NCBI GenBank assembly: GCA_034440615.1
Contig: JAOTOM010004784.1
Location: forward strand, 248,001 to 312,000
Direction: 5' to 3'
DNA length: 64,000 nt
DNA from: Ashinkailepas kermadecensis
Lineage: Eukaryota; Arthropoda; Thecostraca; Neolepadidae
Made by a program: the position numbers and the translations under genes. Under the pieces are notes generated by a model. That model had not been told where the DNA came from and ran no database searches. It was given only the letters and a program-made list of their open reading frames with translations. Below, piece by piece: positions 11,153 to 24,200 of the stretch (the first letter of the stretch is position 1; every line of letters starts with the position of its first letter).

Positions 11153-12604
11153 TTAGTAACCGGCGTAAATCACGGGTAATTTAAGTTCTAAGAGGAATTT
11201 AAAAAGTCGTCCCGAGTGAACAATGTCAGACTCATCCCCTAATACTTCCCGAAGCGAGACAGAGGAACGTCCGAAGTGACGTCTCCGTTCGTGGACAAGC
11301 CTGGGACATGAAACTAAAACGAGTCGTATTGACATTAGCGCGGTGCACCTCGGGCACAGGGGCGCCTCGTCACCACCCAGAAGATACCGGTGCGTCGCAT
11401 AGGTATGTCCCACACGCAGACGACACAGTGACACCTCGTGGCGTCTGTTTCGGTGCGAGGATGAAGCCCACTCACCAATATAGGGCTTGACATTTCTCAG
11501 CTTGTTTGTTAACGATTCCCAGCTTGCCTGCCACTTCCTCAGAATGAATCCCTTCACATCTGAGTAAAAGTCCCTAGCAGGAAGGGAGAGGGAGCGTGCG
11601 CACGGAGCCCGTGTACCTCGTTTCGCTGCAGCATCTGCTGCCTCGTTTCCGGATTCCCACGTGGCTCGGTATCCAACATAGGACAATCGTTTTCCCAGCG
11701 CAGGGCAGATAGAAAAGCCTACATAAAATAACTTGTGCAAGTGGGTTCGATGGGTAAAACGTACCAGAGTGGTAAGACTACTTAGTGAATCGGTGGAATA
11801 TATGCAGCATTTCATCACATGTTTCAATAAAACTCAGTGCCTTGTCTAGGACAACCAACTCAGATGTATACACAGTGCCGGCAAGGAGAAAGTCTTGACA
11901 GTTGTGCCCATCACAAACGCACACCCAACACCAGACTCTGTCTTCGACCAGTCTGTGTAGGTATCTGTAAAATGGCGGTAGGAAGACGTCACTTCCAGCC
12001 CCCTAAGTCTAAATTCCTCAGGAACCACTTCGCACTTTTTGAGACTGGACAGCGATACGTCAATATCGGGTGAGGTGAGAGTCCAGGGAGGGACTTGCAT
12101 CGATCCGATGCGAATCACACCGCGTAATCTTATATCGCTGTCCTCCAACAGAGCACGAATTCTAGCACAGAAAGGAGCAGAGCTAACAGGACGTCTTCTT
12201 CTGCACATAGCCAGAGTGCTTCGCGAAAACACTGAACGGTATGTTGGGTGATTTGGGAACTGACGCAACTTAAGTGCATAGCGCCTACCGAGCAGTTCCC
12301 GACGCATAGAGAGGCACGGTGTGTTGGCATCCACCAACAGACCGACAGTTGGTGAGGTGCGAAAGGCACCAGTGATAATACGAAGCGCCGTATGATGTAT
12401 TGTGGTGGTGGTGAATTGGTGTTTAGGGGCGCGTCGACTGCAAAGGTCATTTTGCGCCCATGTATGATGTATTGTATCCAGTGTTCTTTTTGTGGTCGAA
12501 GCTGCACCGTCGTAGATGAAACATGCATAATCGAGTCTGGACAGAATCAGGGAGCGATATAACCGCAGCAGGGTTGATATATCGGCACCATGAGGTTCGT
12601 GCAA
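11153..12604 (-). pseudogene. 5'-truncated, broken LINE copy (RT C-terminal part, RNase H)
   Basis: Homologous to ORF2 of the 1202-7569 element but clearly diverged: the thumb region after the RT (YRSLILSRLDYACFIYD, TIHHTALRI), RNase H pieces (STDSLSSL, GNEAADAAAKRG) and the terminal CCHC finger (CPRCTALMSIRLVLVSC). The frame breaks near 11830 and elsewhere. At 12404-12461 a short tail element is inserted and has duplicated the codons for TIHHT. I see no hairpin tail at the 3' end, so either it is lost or this family lacks one. Confidence 0.85.
12404..12461 (-). mobile_element. Short tail element M1
   Basis: A 58-bp insertion inside the broken LINE, flanked by a perfect 14-bp duplication GTATGATGTATTGT (12390-12403, 12462-12475). 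Read on the minus strand: hairpin with outer stem GGGCGC/GCGCCC and inner stem GAC/GTC, then a CTAAACACC-type tail. The host reading frame shows the duplicated peptide TIHHT on both sides, which proves insertion. Confidence 0.93.
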
Positions 12605-12669
12605 CCACCTTCAACAAGCATTGACGTTTCTCCTTCCTGTAATAATAATAGTCATGCTGTTTGCGCATG

Positions 12670-15216
12670 CTTGTGGCTTATCCATGTTTCACAATACAAC
12701 TAACCACGTAGGGTCAGAAGGGTTAATTGAGCTCGTAATGTCACCCACCGGCTCCAAGCCTCCCATGCGATGAGCAACGTGCCATCTTCTCACACAGAAA
12801 CACCAGACGGCGTTACTTCTACATTTATTATATAACGTCGCTCAAGCGAATTTAGACCGGACAAAGCACGTTCTCCGACCAGAAGCGGGAGGCAGTGCCG
12901 GATAAAACACGCGTTCCCAATACCAGAGATCTCCGAGAAAGCTGATTCGTGGGGCCAGTGGGCTAGCCGGAGGCCAGTATTTAAAACTAGCTGTTACAAC
13001 ATGCAGCACTGACAATCGATCCGAATATAGGTAGCCTGAGCAAAACAGCACCTGGTAGCCAAGCTAGTGTACGGCTGCGGGCTTCATATACACATTTGCG
13101 CAACACGATAAAACGACCACGTCACCGCCATACTAGATAACATGCTACAATTTAAGGCGAGGAAAGACAAAAAAACAAGACGAGCAATTCAACGACATCC
13201 AAACACACTCGGGTCAGAGTCAGCAGACCACCCAAACAGCAGCTCCAGACAACCTCAACTACGTCACCAGACGACCAGAACTCCAGGTCACTACGCGAAT
13301 GATTAACTCATGTCACCAGGCGACTACGCAACTCCAGGTGATCAGACGACTGCTCAGCTCCGTGTGAGACAATATAACTCCCGGGTATAGGCAAAGCTCT
13401 CCGGCACCGGCAACTACGAGTTTGCCGACTTCAGCACGGACGTAGATCGGCTCTTGGCCATGGCTCCATTCCTGCAACGAATGCAATGCTCTTTAACATT
13501 GCTCTTATGAGATAATATAGGATACGCAAATTTCATACATGAGAAAAGCTAAAACTAGTAAGGACCACGATAGTAGCAAAACCAGTTGTTAAAATTGGTT
13601 ATGCTGGCCACCACTGAAATGATACTGAATGAAATGCCTTCGTTTCTAGATAATGCATTAATAGTACGAGCACTAACTTTCTGATAAAGTAAGTGGAAAA
13701 GGTGCGCAGAATATTATTACAGCCACATTTGTCGGCTGCTCTTCCAACATGAATTCCTGTTGCGTTTCACGTGAATTTAATGGGCGCTCCAAGTCTGGCA
13801 GATATGACTTAATATGAACTGAAACAGGGTGGAACAATATAAAAAAACTTTAAAAACCACCGACATCAAAACCCAGCAAGTGCCAGACATGAAAGTGCAT
13901 CGATAAATTTCCCGGCACATTGCGAGTACCATCGGGATTCATTGTATTTTAATACAGGTAATCTTTCAATCAGAGGTTTTCCAAATGTTCTAGTCTTTTT
14001 CCGACGCTTAAAATAATTCGAGTTTGATAAGCTGTAACAAAACAATGACAATGCGGAAATCAATACATGATACACACGACCTTCATTCCCGGAGTTATTG
14101 CAGTGGTCAAGTCGAAAAATACTGCACCAGTGGCGAAACACTCGACGTTTCGGCACCCGGCCACCATCAGGAGTATACGAAAACGTACGATTCACAGCAT
14201 TTATCAAAGACAGACTAATGAAACATGGGAAGATTCCTTCACAGGCAAGATGATTGATACGTGAAATGATGTTTGTTGTTGGAAGAACGTGATTAAAGGC
14301 CAGTCTTGCATCTACACATTCCATGGATGTTTCAGTTCTAACCGCATAAAAAGAGAGCTCGCGGCCAACATAAAACACAGACTACAAAAGGTTCCCCTCT
14401 AACCATACTCCCATACGAGAAGAATCCGTATCCTGAGATTTCCGCGTCACATGCAGACCATTTGTGCTGGAGGTCTGAAGCTCACCAACCTTTCCAAACC
14501 ATCTTTTTGCACAGCTTGTGAAAAGCAATACGTTCTGGCCCTGCCAGGGGTGGCTCCATGGAGAGGGGGGATTTAGGCAGGAAACTGCATGTGCCACATA
14601 TTCCCGTATCCGGTATTATGTTGTATTGAAGAACGATATGCGAAAGGTGGCTGTTTATTTCGTTCGTCCACCATATGTGCTTCATTGCTGTTTCAGAAAA
14701 GCCACCAGGAGCTGCTCAGCGAGGCCAAATTATTTGGGGATGACTTCTGAAAGTTTAATCGCAAAAATCCAAGGGGTATTTTAATGCGGCCAATGCCAAG
14801 TAGCCCTCCATTGGGAATTCCTGATTAATCTCAATGATCAATGACGGCTCCACGGGTAATTATGTGTGTGTGAGGGGGGGGGGGGTACATCCGCCGTTTT
14901 CGATGCTGTTGTCGTTAAGGTAGCATGACATGCATGCGCTGAATATAAATAAAACTTTAAACATGGCATGTGTGCACCGCAAATCCTAATCCAGTGTTTG
15001 GGACCTGTTGCTGAAAATATTGCTTCGATCACAAAAAGTAGCATGGTTATACGAAGTTATATTCAATGACTGGTCCATTTCATATTAATACGCTCGTCCG
15101 ACCCCATTCATTGCAGCTATTCAATTCACCAAGTAAAACTGCTAACTTGCCCGATATTATTTTAGAACAAGCTAGATAGATACTCAGGCGGTCAAATTAA
15201 GCCATTCGAGCTCAAG
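12670..15216. other. Intergenic DNA, mostly unrecognised
   Basis: No supported gene. The minus-strand frame at 13866-14378 contains TPDGGRVPKRRVFRHW. The matching nucleotides near 14140-14170 (GATGGTGGCCGGGTGCCGAAACGTC on the minus strand) resemble the flanks of Penelope-like elements as I remember them, so 13980-14300 may be a Penelope remnant (weak). A G run lies at 14874-14884. Confidence 0.3.
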
Positions 15217-15253
15217 CTATCCTTTATGTGCAGAACGCGCATATAAAGGCGGA
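15217..15253 (-). CDS. KIF18: Kinesin exon 13 with stop (tentative)
   Basis: A pyrimidine-rich acceptor TTTGTTCAG|TCCGCC gives 11 residues ([11 protein letters not shown] after the split codon) and TAG in the phase required by exon 12. It is very short, so it could be wrong. Confidence 0.35.
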
Positions 15254-18200
15254 CTGAACAAAGATAAACAACTGTATGTCTCACCTGTGGCGGCCGACCG
15301 AACCGAGATGCACAACAGTGCAGCACACACAGTAGTGTCTCACCTGTGGCTGCCGACTGAACCGAGATGCACAACAGTGCAGCACACACAGTAGTGTCTC
15401 ACCTGTGGCGGTCGACTGAACCGAGATACACAACCATGCAGCACACACAGTAATGTCTCACCTGTGGCGGCCGACTGAACCGAGATGCACAACAGTGCAG
15501 CACACACAGTAGTGTCCCACCTGTGGCGGCCGATTGAACCGAGATACACAACCGTGCAGCACACAGTAATGTCTCACCTGTGGCGGCCGACTGAACCGAG
15601 ATACACAACCGTGCAGCACACACAGTAGTGTCCCACCTGTGGCGGCCGACTGAACCGAGATACACAACAGTGCAGCACACACAGTAATGTCCCACCTGTG
15701 GCGGCCGACTGAACCGAGATATACAACAGTGCAGCACACACAGTAATGTCCCACCTGTGGCGGCCGACTGAACCGAGATGTACAACCGTGCAGCACACAC
15801 AGTAGTCTCTCCTGTGGCGGCCGACGGAACCGAGATGCACAACCGTGCAGCACACACAGTAGTGTCTCACCTGTGGCGGCCGAGACCGAACTTGCCCACT
15901 GACGAGATGACGCCCTTCGTCTTGTCGGCCATCGCGACAGGCAGCGAGTGTGTCGTGGCGCGTCCCCAGTCTGCAACACACACCCGTCAGCCTTCCTCTA
16001 TCACCCAATGGTGTCTGAGAGAACAATGTCGCAAGCGCATACCTCGCAATTCCAACCCATTGTAGTGCAGGGAAAGACGAACTGCACGGCCTTGGAGTGG
16101 GTTCGAAAGCCTTTCTACTGTTAGGGCTATGCACTCCCAAATTACACGGTGTAAATGCCGATGGCGATAACTGAGACATCCCGGATGAAGTGGATGAAGT
16201 AGCTGTGCGGGTGTTTCTGCCGTGTTGTATATACTGACCAGGCCTGCTGTTCTCGTCACGACCAGAAGCCGTGCTGTGCAGACGCGACACGCTCTTTGAC
16301 TTCTGCGCCGAAAGAGACAGTCGGGAGGCGCTGAAAGCACGCCGTCACAGTCAGACAACACTGCCCAACCAACGACTAACATCGCAGCACATAGTTGCAC
16401 AGCACTGTCCGATAGTCGGCTAACATCACAGCACATGGTCGCACAGCACTATCCAACCGTCGGCTAACACCACGGCACATGGTCAGACTGAGGACTCCCG
16501 TTTGTGAAATTGTGTGTTGCTAAAAATGTGTGGTCTAGGAGAAGCAACGTTGTATGGCGGTAGTGCAGCGGTGAACTTTATTTCAAATGCTACGGTGTTG
16601 TTTGAACATATAGCAATACTTTGTACAGTATTTGTGGATCAAATCAGTAGAAATACCATACTCAGGGTTGGTTGTGACCAGATGCTCTGCCACGGGCAAA
16701 GGTTAGAGCAGGGACATGCACATTCAGCATTCAATTCATTCCCATGTATAATGCCCACACCTGTGTATAATTCCTGAATGCAATTTTTTTTTGTGGAATA
16801 GCTCACCTCCCCTACATAAAACAGAAGCAGCTAGTACGATGACGAAGATGGTAAAAAATGGTTTTCACACTGTTTTACATCTGAAGTTCCCTATCCCTAT
16901 TTACTGCTACGAAGGGGTTGTTGCCACCACATGAGTCCCCAACTCGACAGCGACACGAACGGAAACCAGTGTGTTGCACGTCACGATCCTGTAATTGACA
17001 TCATATGTTTATACCTGCGATTGCTAGATGACCTCCCAGATCAACTTAAAGAGTAACTTTTCGCGAACATAGAGTCTTCGCGCTACACGGATCAAAACGA
17101 TAACAGGTACACGCTTGATATATTCAGCTTGGTAATCCTCGGAATCTTGGGATGCTAAAGATGTGCGATTTATTATATTTTGACCAATAGGTCAAGGGTG
17201 AGACGAGATCCACTTGTTCCCATTGGTTTGGAAACTTTTGACATTGCACACGCCAACACTATTTTCATGCACTGAAAGGTAACAATGGGAGCTAAAGTAA
17301 GCTGCAGCGCCAAAAGTAACCCTCGAGTAACATATCTGCTAAAGAAATAATCGAGGTCAAGTTTGGTCCATGGACAGGAGGATGAATTATCATGGACAGG
17401 AGAATGACCCATGTAAGCATGAAATGGTACAGTGCCGAGGTGAACAATCGGAACAGTGGAACGGTGTACAACTGGCCAACGACAGCGGCGAGCCGCGGGG
17501 TCCAACCCACCTTGGTGCCGGGGGGGCCAGTCTGGCAGCTGTCCTCCTGGCGGCCGACAGGCGTGCCGCAGCCGCTGCTGCCGTCGCCGTCAGAGTTTTG
17601 TCAGCGGCCGTCGGTCGTGACGCCGCTGTTGCCGCCGATGCCCTGTCGGCAGACGGCTTCACGGCCGGCCGGCCAGCCACAACTCTCGCGCCGCCGCCAC
17701 CAGCACCTGCAACGCCGCCGACCGCAACCGGCGCACGAAAGTTCTCCACACTGAAGGTGGCGTCCATCGCGGCTGGCGGCGCGCGCGCCTTCAGCGGCGT
17801 CCGCGCCCGGCGCAGGATCTCCGGCGTGGACGGCAGTTGCAGAATGCCGAACGGAGGTCTGTCGGCCGGGATCGGACTGGCGCCGAACGCGGGCAGACAC
17901 GGCGCGCCCTCCGGCACCCGGTCATCCGCCGACAGAGTGCGCGTGGCGTTCAAGTCGACGGACGCTGGCGACGCACGCGCCACGCTCGGATAAGCCGCAG
18001 GCAACGCCCGTGTGGTGGTCAAATTGGCTGCATGCTCCGCCGCAGGCAGTACCCGCGCGTCGTTCAAGTCGGGCGGAGACAGCGTCCTCGTGACGTTCAG
18101 ATCAGTTGCAGACAATGTCCGTGTAGCGTTCAAATCTGGCGAAGGCGGCGTTCTCGCAGCGTCCAAATCGGCTAAACACAGAGTCTGCGTGCCGTCCAAA

Positions 18201-21200
18201 TCAGCGGCCGCGGGCCGTGGCTGTGTGGCGGTGAGACCGTTTGCGGGCGGTGCTACGCTGAGCTCAGAGGCGGCAGGCAGTGTCCGTGTACAGTTCAGAC
18301 CAGGTGCCGGCTCGGCCGTTGGCGGCTCGCGCGCGACGTTCATCGCCTCAAAGCTTGTCTCGAGTTTGTGCGACAGGCTCGACTGTCGAGCGGGCTCGCC
18401 GAGTGGATCTTCACCGGGAACGACCGAGGCTGTACGCTCCTGCGAGGATCCGAGCTGCGGTGACGGCGCAGGCTCTCGCGACGGTTTGACAGGTGGTGTT
18501 AACCATCGGGGAGAGCTGGCAGGTGATGAGGCCTCTCGTGACAGTTCCGCCGGCGGAGTGGCCTCTCGTGACAGTCCCACCGGTGGAGTAGCCTCTCGTG
18601 ACAGTCCCGCCGGTGGAGTAGCCTCTCGTGACAGTCCCGCTGGTGGAGTAGCCTCTCGTGACAATCCCGCCGGTGGAGTAGCCTTTCGTGACAGTCCCAC
18701 CGGCGGAGTAGCCTCTCGTGACAGTCCAGCCGATGGAGTGGCCTCTTGTGACAGTCTCGCCGGTGGAGTGGCCTCTCGTGACAGTCCCGCCGGCGGGGTG
18801 GCCTCTCGTGACAGTCTCGCCGGCGGAGTGGCCTCTCGTGACAGTCCCGCTGGCGGAGTGGCCTCTCGTGACAGTCCCGTCGGCGGAGTAGCCTCTCGTG
18901 ACAGTCTCGCCGGCGGAGTGGCCTCTCGTGACAGTCCCGTCGGCGGAGTAGCCTCTCGTGACAGTCTCGCCGGCGGAGTGGCCTCTCGTGACAGTCCCGT
19001 CGGCGGTGTGACCTCCCAACACGACCTGATGACGGGCACGGCGACAGCACACACATTCACCTCAGACATGTCCCGGTCGCGCTCGTCCCTGACCCCGTAG
19101 AACAGGCTGGCCGACGAGTCGTCACAGTCAGCCGGTCTCTGCGACGACCGTCCGTTATCGCCGGCTGGCCCTGGATCGGCACAGATGAGTGCCTCGTCCG
19201 TGGCGCAACAGCCCAGCGTGGTGTCGCTGGGCGGCAGCACGGTCTCCAACATCGGCTCCGCCGCGTAACTGGCGTCCAGCGGCGCACACTGATCCGCCGA
19301 GACAGCATCGGCAGCGGCGACGGCTGGGGCGTGTGATGATGCCCCAGAGACGGCGGCACCGGCGGGGACGGGGTCAGGTGATGGCGTGCCGGGGACGGCG
19401 GTACCGCTGGGAACTGCACTGTGTAACGAGCTCTGACTCGGCGTGCCGCCCGGCGTATCGCTCAGAGTGTGGGACGGCGTGCCGACACGGACCGGTGTCT
19501 GTGCCAGGACGCGCGACAGTGTCGGGGTGCGACACGAGGCATGGGCTGGTGTGTCAGAGGCAGGTGGTGCGGACCGTAGCAGAGAGCCGATGGCATGGCG
19601 CACAGACTCGGCCGGCACGTAGCTGGTGCCTGTGAGCCTCAGAAGCGCGGTGACGTCATAGCTGGGCTGACCGGGACTGTTCGCTGGAGGAGACTGTTGG
19701 TCCGCCCAGCACACCTCCTTCTGGCCCTCCACCAGTCCCACCACCTCCTGTCGGCCGAAAACGGCGTCACAACAGCACAGATCCACAGCAATACGTCATC
19801 AGATGTATCGATGCAATTATATGCAGCCAACAAGAGTTCGTTAGATGCCAAATTTATGGGACGTGTGTAGTGGCGCTGTGGCATGCGCAGGTCTCAGATT
19901 GCACTATGTACATGCATGCAAGCTTTGTATGAACAATCTAACGTCTGTATCACCCGCTTCCATGCATGGGCCCTGAATGGTCAGTTTTGATCCATGTACC
20001 ATGCAGGTCAAAGAACTTTATGCATTTGTAATTAGAGAACCTAAGGTAGTTAGTTATTTGGGCTTTAGGGTGCTTCGACCAGAATTGATCATTCGCGCCC
20101 GAGACAGAGACAGACAGACAGACAGACACAACAAAGGAGAGAGCAAATACACACACAAACTGGAGGACGAACAACACCTTTTCTACGGTCGCTCCGGAGG
20201 GCGTCTCTGAAAAACGTTCTTCCCACTGCATGGATGGCCTGAAAGCCCCAAAGTTCCTAGAGCGATTACGGTGTGTGAAATAATTTCGTTATTTTGTGGC
20301 TGTCGTTTTACGTTAGTTTTTTCGTGATAACTGCGTTCCTTCTACGGCTTTGTGTCATGTGAATATATCATATATCCGTTGTGTTATGTGAGTGCATGTG
20401 AAACCGACCCCACCTAGTTAGAACCTGGAGTGGAAAGGGGTTTTTCAAAATAAAATATCTGAAAGTGCTTTAAATCCCGTTGGAGTGTTGTGGTTACTTT
20501 CGTAGCCACAACACTGCACCATCCAGTGAAAATTTGCCAACCTCCAAACAAAAACGTCGCAGGAATTTCGTCGCACGCCGCGCACAATTAGCATATGCTC
20601 GAGGTCTATTCAGTCGACGTTGTCTTCTCCAGCTTCTGGGTGCGAGTCATGCGGCTCCTGGCGGGACGCGCTCGACTAACACCACATGGTCGCGCCACAC
20701 ACTCCTTCCCAAACGCCGACGGTGGCGATGTCGATAAGACGAGCTCCGGCGACCAGTTGCTGACGGCGCCGCCGCTCGATGAGTGAACATCTAGTCATGA
20801 GCCATCATCACCATGACCAGACATTTACCCACCGAACAGCGGACCGAGTCACGATGTTCTGTCGCGTGAAGCGTTACATCGTCCCCAGGCGTTCGAGTTC
20901 AGGCCTAGCGAACTCGCCAGTGCTGGAGTTGGGAGTAAAATAGTGGAACGAGATGATACAGCCCTTTCTTCAGGCAAAAATCAGTCAGTCATCTGCGCCA
21001 AATTCTACACTCCAAACGGTCCGGTCGCATTCCCCTCCGCAAACCATTTCCGGTATGCCCAACAGAATCGTCTGCAGTCGTCGCACCAACAGCTACAATA
21101 GCCAGTCAGCCCAGGTTACATGGCTTGGTGTAGCACCTTCTTCATCTAATATCGTGAATTTAATCCTGAAGATGCCATACCCTTACTTCTGATTGCGTCC

Positions 21201-24200
21201 TGTAGATGAAGCGAATATGAAGGCCTCAGTGCACCGCTTTTGTACGAACAACAATTTCGCACAGCCGTAACGTCCAGCCAACATAACAGTACATTATAGA
21301 TTAGTCCACCCTCAGACCTCGGATGACATCGGCATACACCGAGCGGTGCCGAGTCAGCTGCACTGACCTTGTACTGAGCCTCCAACTTGGGCGAGACGAA
21401 ATCCATGTAGCCGAGCACACGGTACTGCTCGCGGACGGCTGCCACCAGCTGGTCCAACAGCTGGTCCTGAGCGGCCAGCTCGTGCTGCTGCAGCCGACAG
21501 ACCGCCTCCAGGTGGGACGCGTGGACCCGCGCCTCGTCCAGGTGACGCTGCAACACCGGACACAGTTCAGGGGTTAGGGGTCAGTCAGGGATCATGAGTC
21601 AATCAGGGATCAGTCGTCAGTCGGGGATCAGTCGTCAGTCAGGTGTCAGTCGTCAGTCAGGTGTCAGTCGTCAGTCAGGTGTCAGGAGTCAGTCAGGTGT
21701 CAGGAGTCAGTCAGGTGTCAGGAGTCAGTCAGGTGTCAGAAGTCAGTCAGGTGTCAGAAGTCAGTCAGGTGTCAGGAGTCAGTCAGGTGTCAGGAGTCAG
21801 TCAGGTGTCAGAAGTCAGTCAGGTGTCAGAAGTCAGTCAGGTGTCAGAAGTTAGTCAGGTGTCAGGAGTCAGTCAGGGATCAGGAGTCAGCCAGGACTCA
21901 GTGGACATGACTCTCTGCTGTAGACCGCCATGACCACTCAGCTATAAATCACCACTGAATAACAAGCCAGACTAAACAGACCTCAGACTTGGGCGCCAGG
22001 GTTGGCTTGATGATTTTAAACAGAGAGGAAAATGTACAGGCCTTCAAACTTGGAGATAACGATATTTGTCGATAATGGAATAGAACTTCGAGCTTGGTCT
22101 GGCAAAACAAAGCCGAATATAGCATAATGGTTCACATAAGGAAGCAGCAACAAGTATGTGTATTCATAGAACGCTTCAACACCAAAATAATTATGTTTAG
22201 TAGTGATGTTGAATTTAATCCATAAAGAACAAGAACAATCATTCGGACTACCCGCTGCTACGAATCATATCCTATCCTACCTGAATCATCCAATGGTTTC
22301 CCCACTCCCATCCTTCCTTGCTCCTGTATTCAAAGCACCAAGCAAGCTCAAAATATTCCAGTCAAGAAATAGCATACTGCCTTTTTGTTGCTGTCATTGA
22401 TAGGTACACTAGATCTTGGCATCCGATACACCATTTATATATCTTACACTGCACCATATTCCTTATCCCATACACTAGGGTACATGATTGTCAATTAGAT
22501 GATAGGTGCACCGGATCCGGTCCGGAAAAGTATAACTTGCTTCAAAATCTTACAATCTACTTCTTTTCTTACTTTAATTTTCCACTCATTTGCTACCATT
22601 CCAAGATATTTTTATCACGACACCAAAGCTCAACATGGATTGTGATAGTGCACTGCACTCATCGCTAGCGCAAATGGCCAATATTTGGTAGCTTTGTCGT
22701 GAAGACACGAGAGCAAATTGCCGTAAACTCGCCCATTATCAAAGAGAAACATTCATCTTCTGGCAGGAAAAGGGAAATTATTTTCTGGAGAGGACAAAGT
22801 TATAGATTACAAAAAATCAGGACAATCATGTTTTTCCAACCCTGCTCGGGGACCGAACTGAGGATTGAGCTGACCTTGGGACCTACCTTAGTATTGATCT
22901 GACATGTAACTGATCTCAGTGGTGAGCTGGCCGGTGAGGAACTTTAATGTTGAGCTGATGGCCTGACACCAACATCGGTGCTCACCAGGGTTAGAAACAT
23001 GTCTCCTCTCTGGATGTTTAACAGCCAGAACATTGTCCTTTCTGGAAAATAGCTCCTTACAATAGACTAAACACTTCTTTTTGCCAGATGAATGAATAGT
23101 TATTTTAAAAAAACGGCCGCAAACTCATCGTTGTTTCAGAAGCGTGCCCGAAATTGACCGGGAAGTACGGGCAAAAGTGCTCGATATTAGAAACAAACTC
23201 TGAATTGGATTGCCACATTTTTCTCTCGAAATCAATGATTCCAAGAACAAATACAAACCTGCCCGGGACTGACCTTAGTGTTGAGCTGACCAGGGACTGA
23301 CTCAGCATTGACCCATCCTGTGGAATGGCCAGTGAAGGGCCTGTTATCCGGTTCGCAACTGACCTCGATGTTGATCCGACCCGGGACTGACGAGCGTTGA
23401 GCTGACCCGGGGACTGACCTCGGTGTTGAGCTGTGCCATCAGCTGGTCCAGGTGCGGCCCTGCCGGGACCCCGTCCAGCTCAGCGGCGGCGCGGCCGGCC
23501 GCCTCAGTCAGCTGTGTGCGGGCCGTCTCCAGTCGGGGCTGCGAGTCGGCCAGACGGGCGGCCAGCCGCTGCTGCAGCCGGTCGGCGCGGCCGTCGCCCA
23601 GCCGCAGCAGGCCGGCCCGCTTCACACACATGCGGCGCCGGTGCAGCCGCAGCCGCAGCTGGTGCTGCTCGGCGCCCAGCTGCAGCTGGTGCGTCAGCAG
23701 CCGGCGCTGCTCCGCCTCGGCCGTCCGCAGCGCCGTGTAGTCGGCCGCCGGCTGCGGCTCGGCCGGCGGTGGCGCGGGCCGCTCCGCCAGCTGGCCACGC
23801 AGCGTGCTCACCTCAGCACGCAGCTCTTCCACTAGCTTGGCGTACTGAGACACGTGCAGGTCCACGGACACCACGTTGCGCTGCAACTGAAACGCCGACC
23901 AAACCAGTCAAAACAGCACAGCCTGCATCACTCCAGCGCAGTGATAACTTATTCGTGAAATAGGGTGGAATATACCACCTTCTGAGCACTGAATAGACAT
24001 CCTTTCCCAGGAAGTATTGACAGTGCTTACGAAGCCTCCAAGACTCGTTTCTGGGTATTTCGTGTATAAATGGATTAGAGTTTAGGGGCGCATCGACTGC
24101 CAAGATCATTTTGCTTCGTGCATAAATATCATGATTACGACCACCATTACAGATTGTGATACACAAGCATCTTATAGCACAATTCCAGGAACACAGATTA

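Noticed and set aside
15192..15857. Long minus-strand open frames rich in [16 protein letters not shown] repeats
   Set aside because: They are translations of the 59-bp minisatellite in the intron; three frames are open simultaneously.
17390..17510. Kinesin ending at the stop at 17390 without further exons
   Set aside because: A strong donor at 17510 and two downstream exons with matching phases and coding-like composition make splicing likelier; kept only as an alternative end.
18012..19100. A 362-codon plus-strand frame opposite the kinesin tail
   Set aside because: It arises from the 30-bp minisatellite being open on both strands; no start or splice context.
20270..20480. A solo LTR
   Set aside because: There is an AATAAA-like site but no TG...CA borders, target duplication or second copy in the window.
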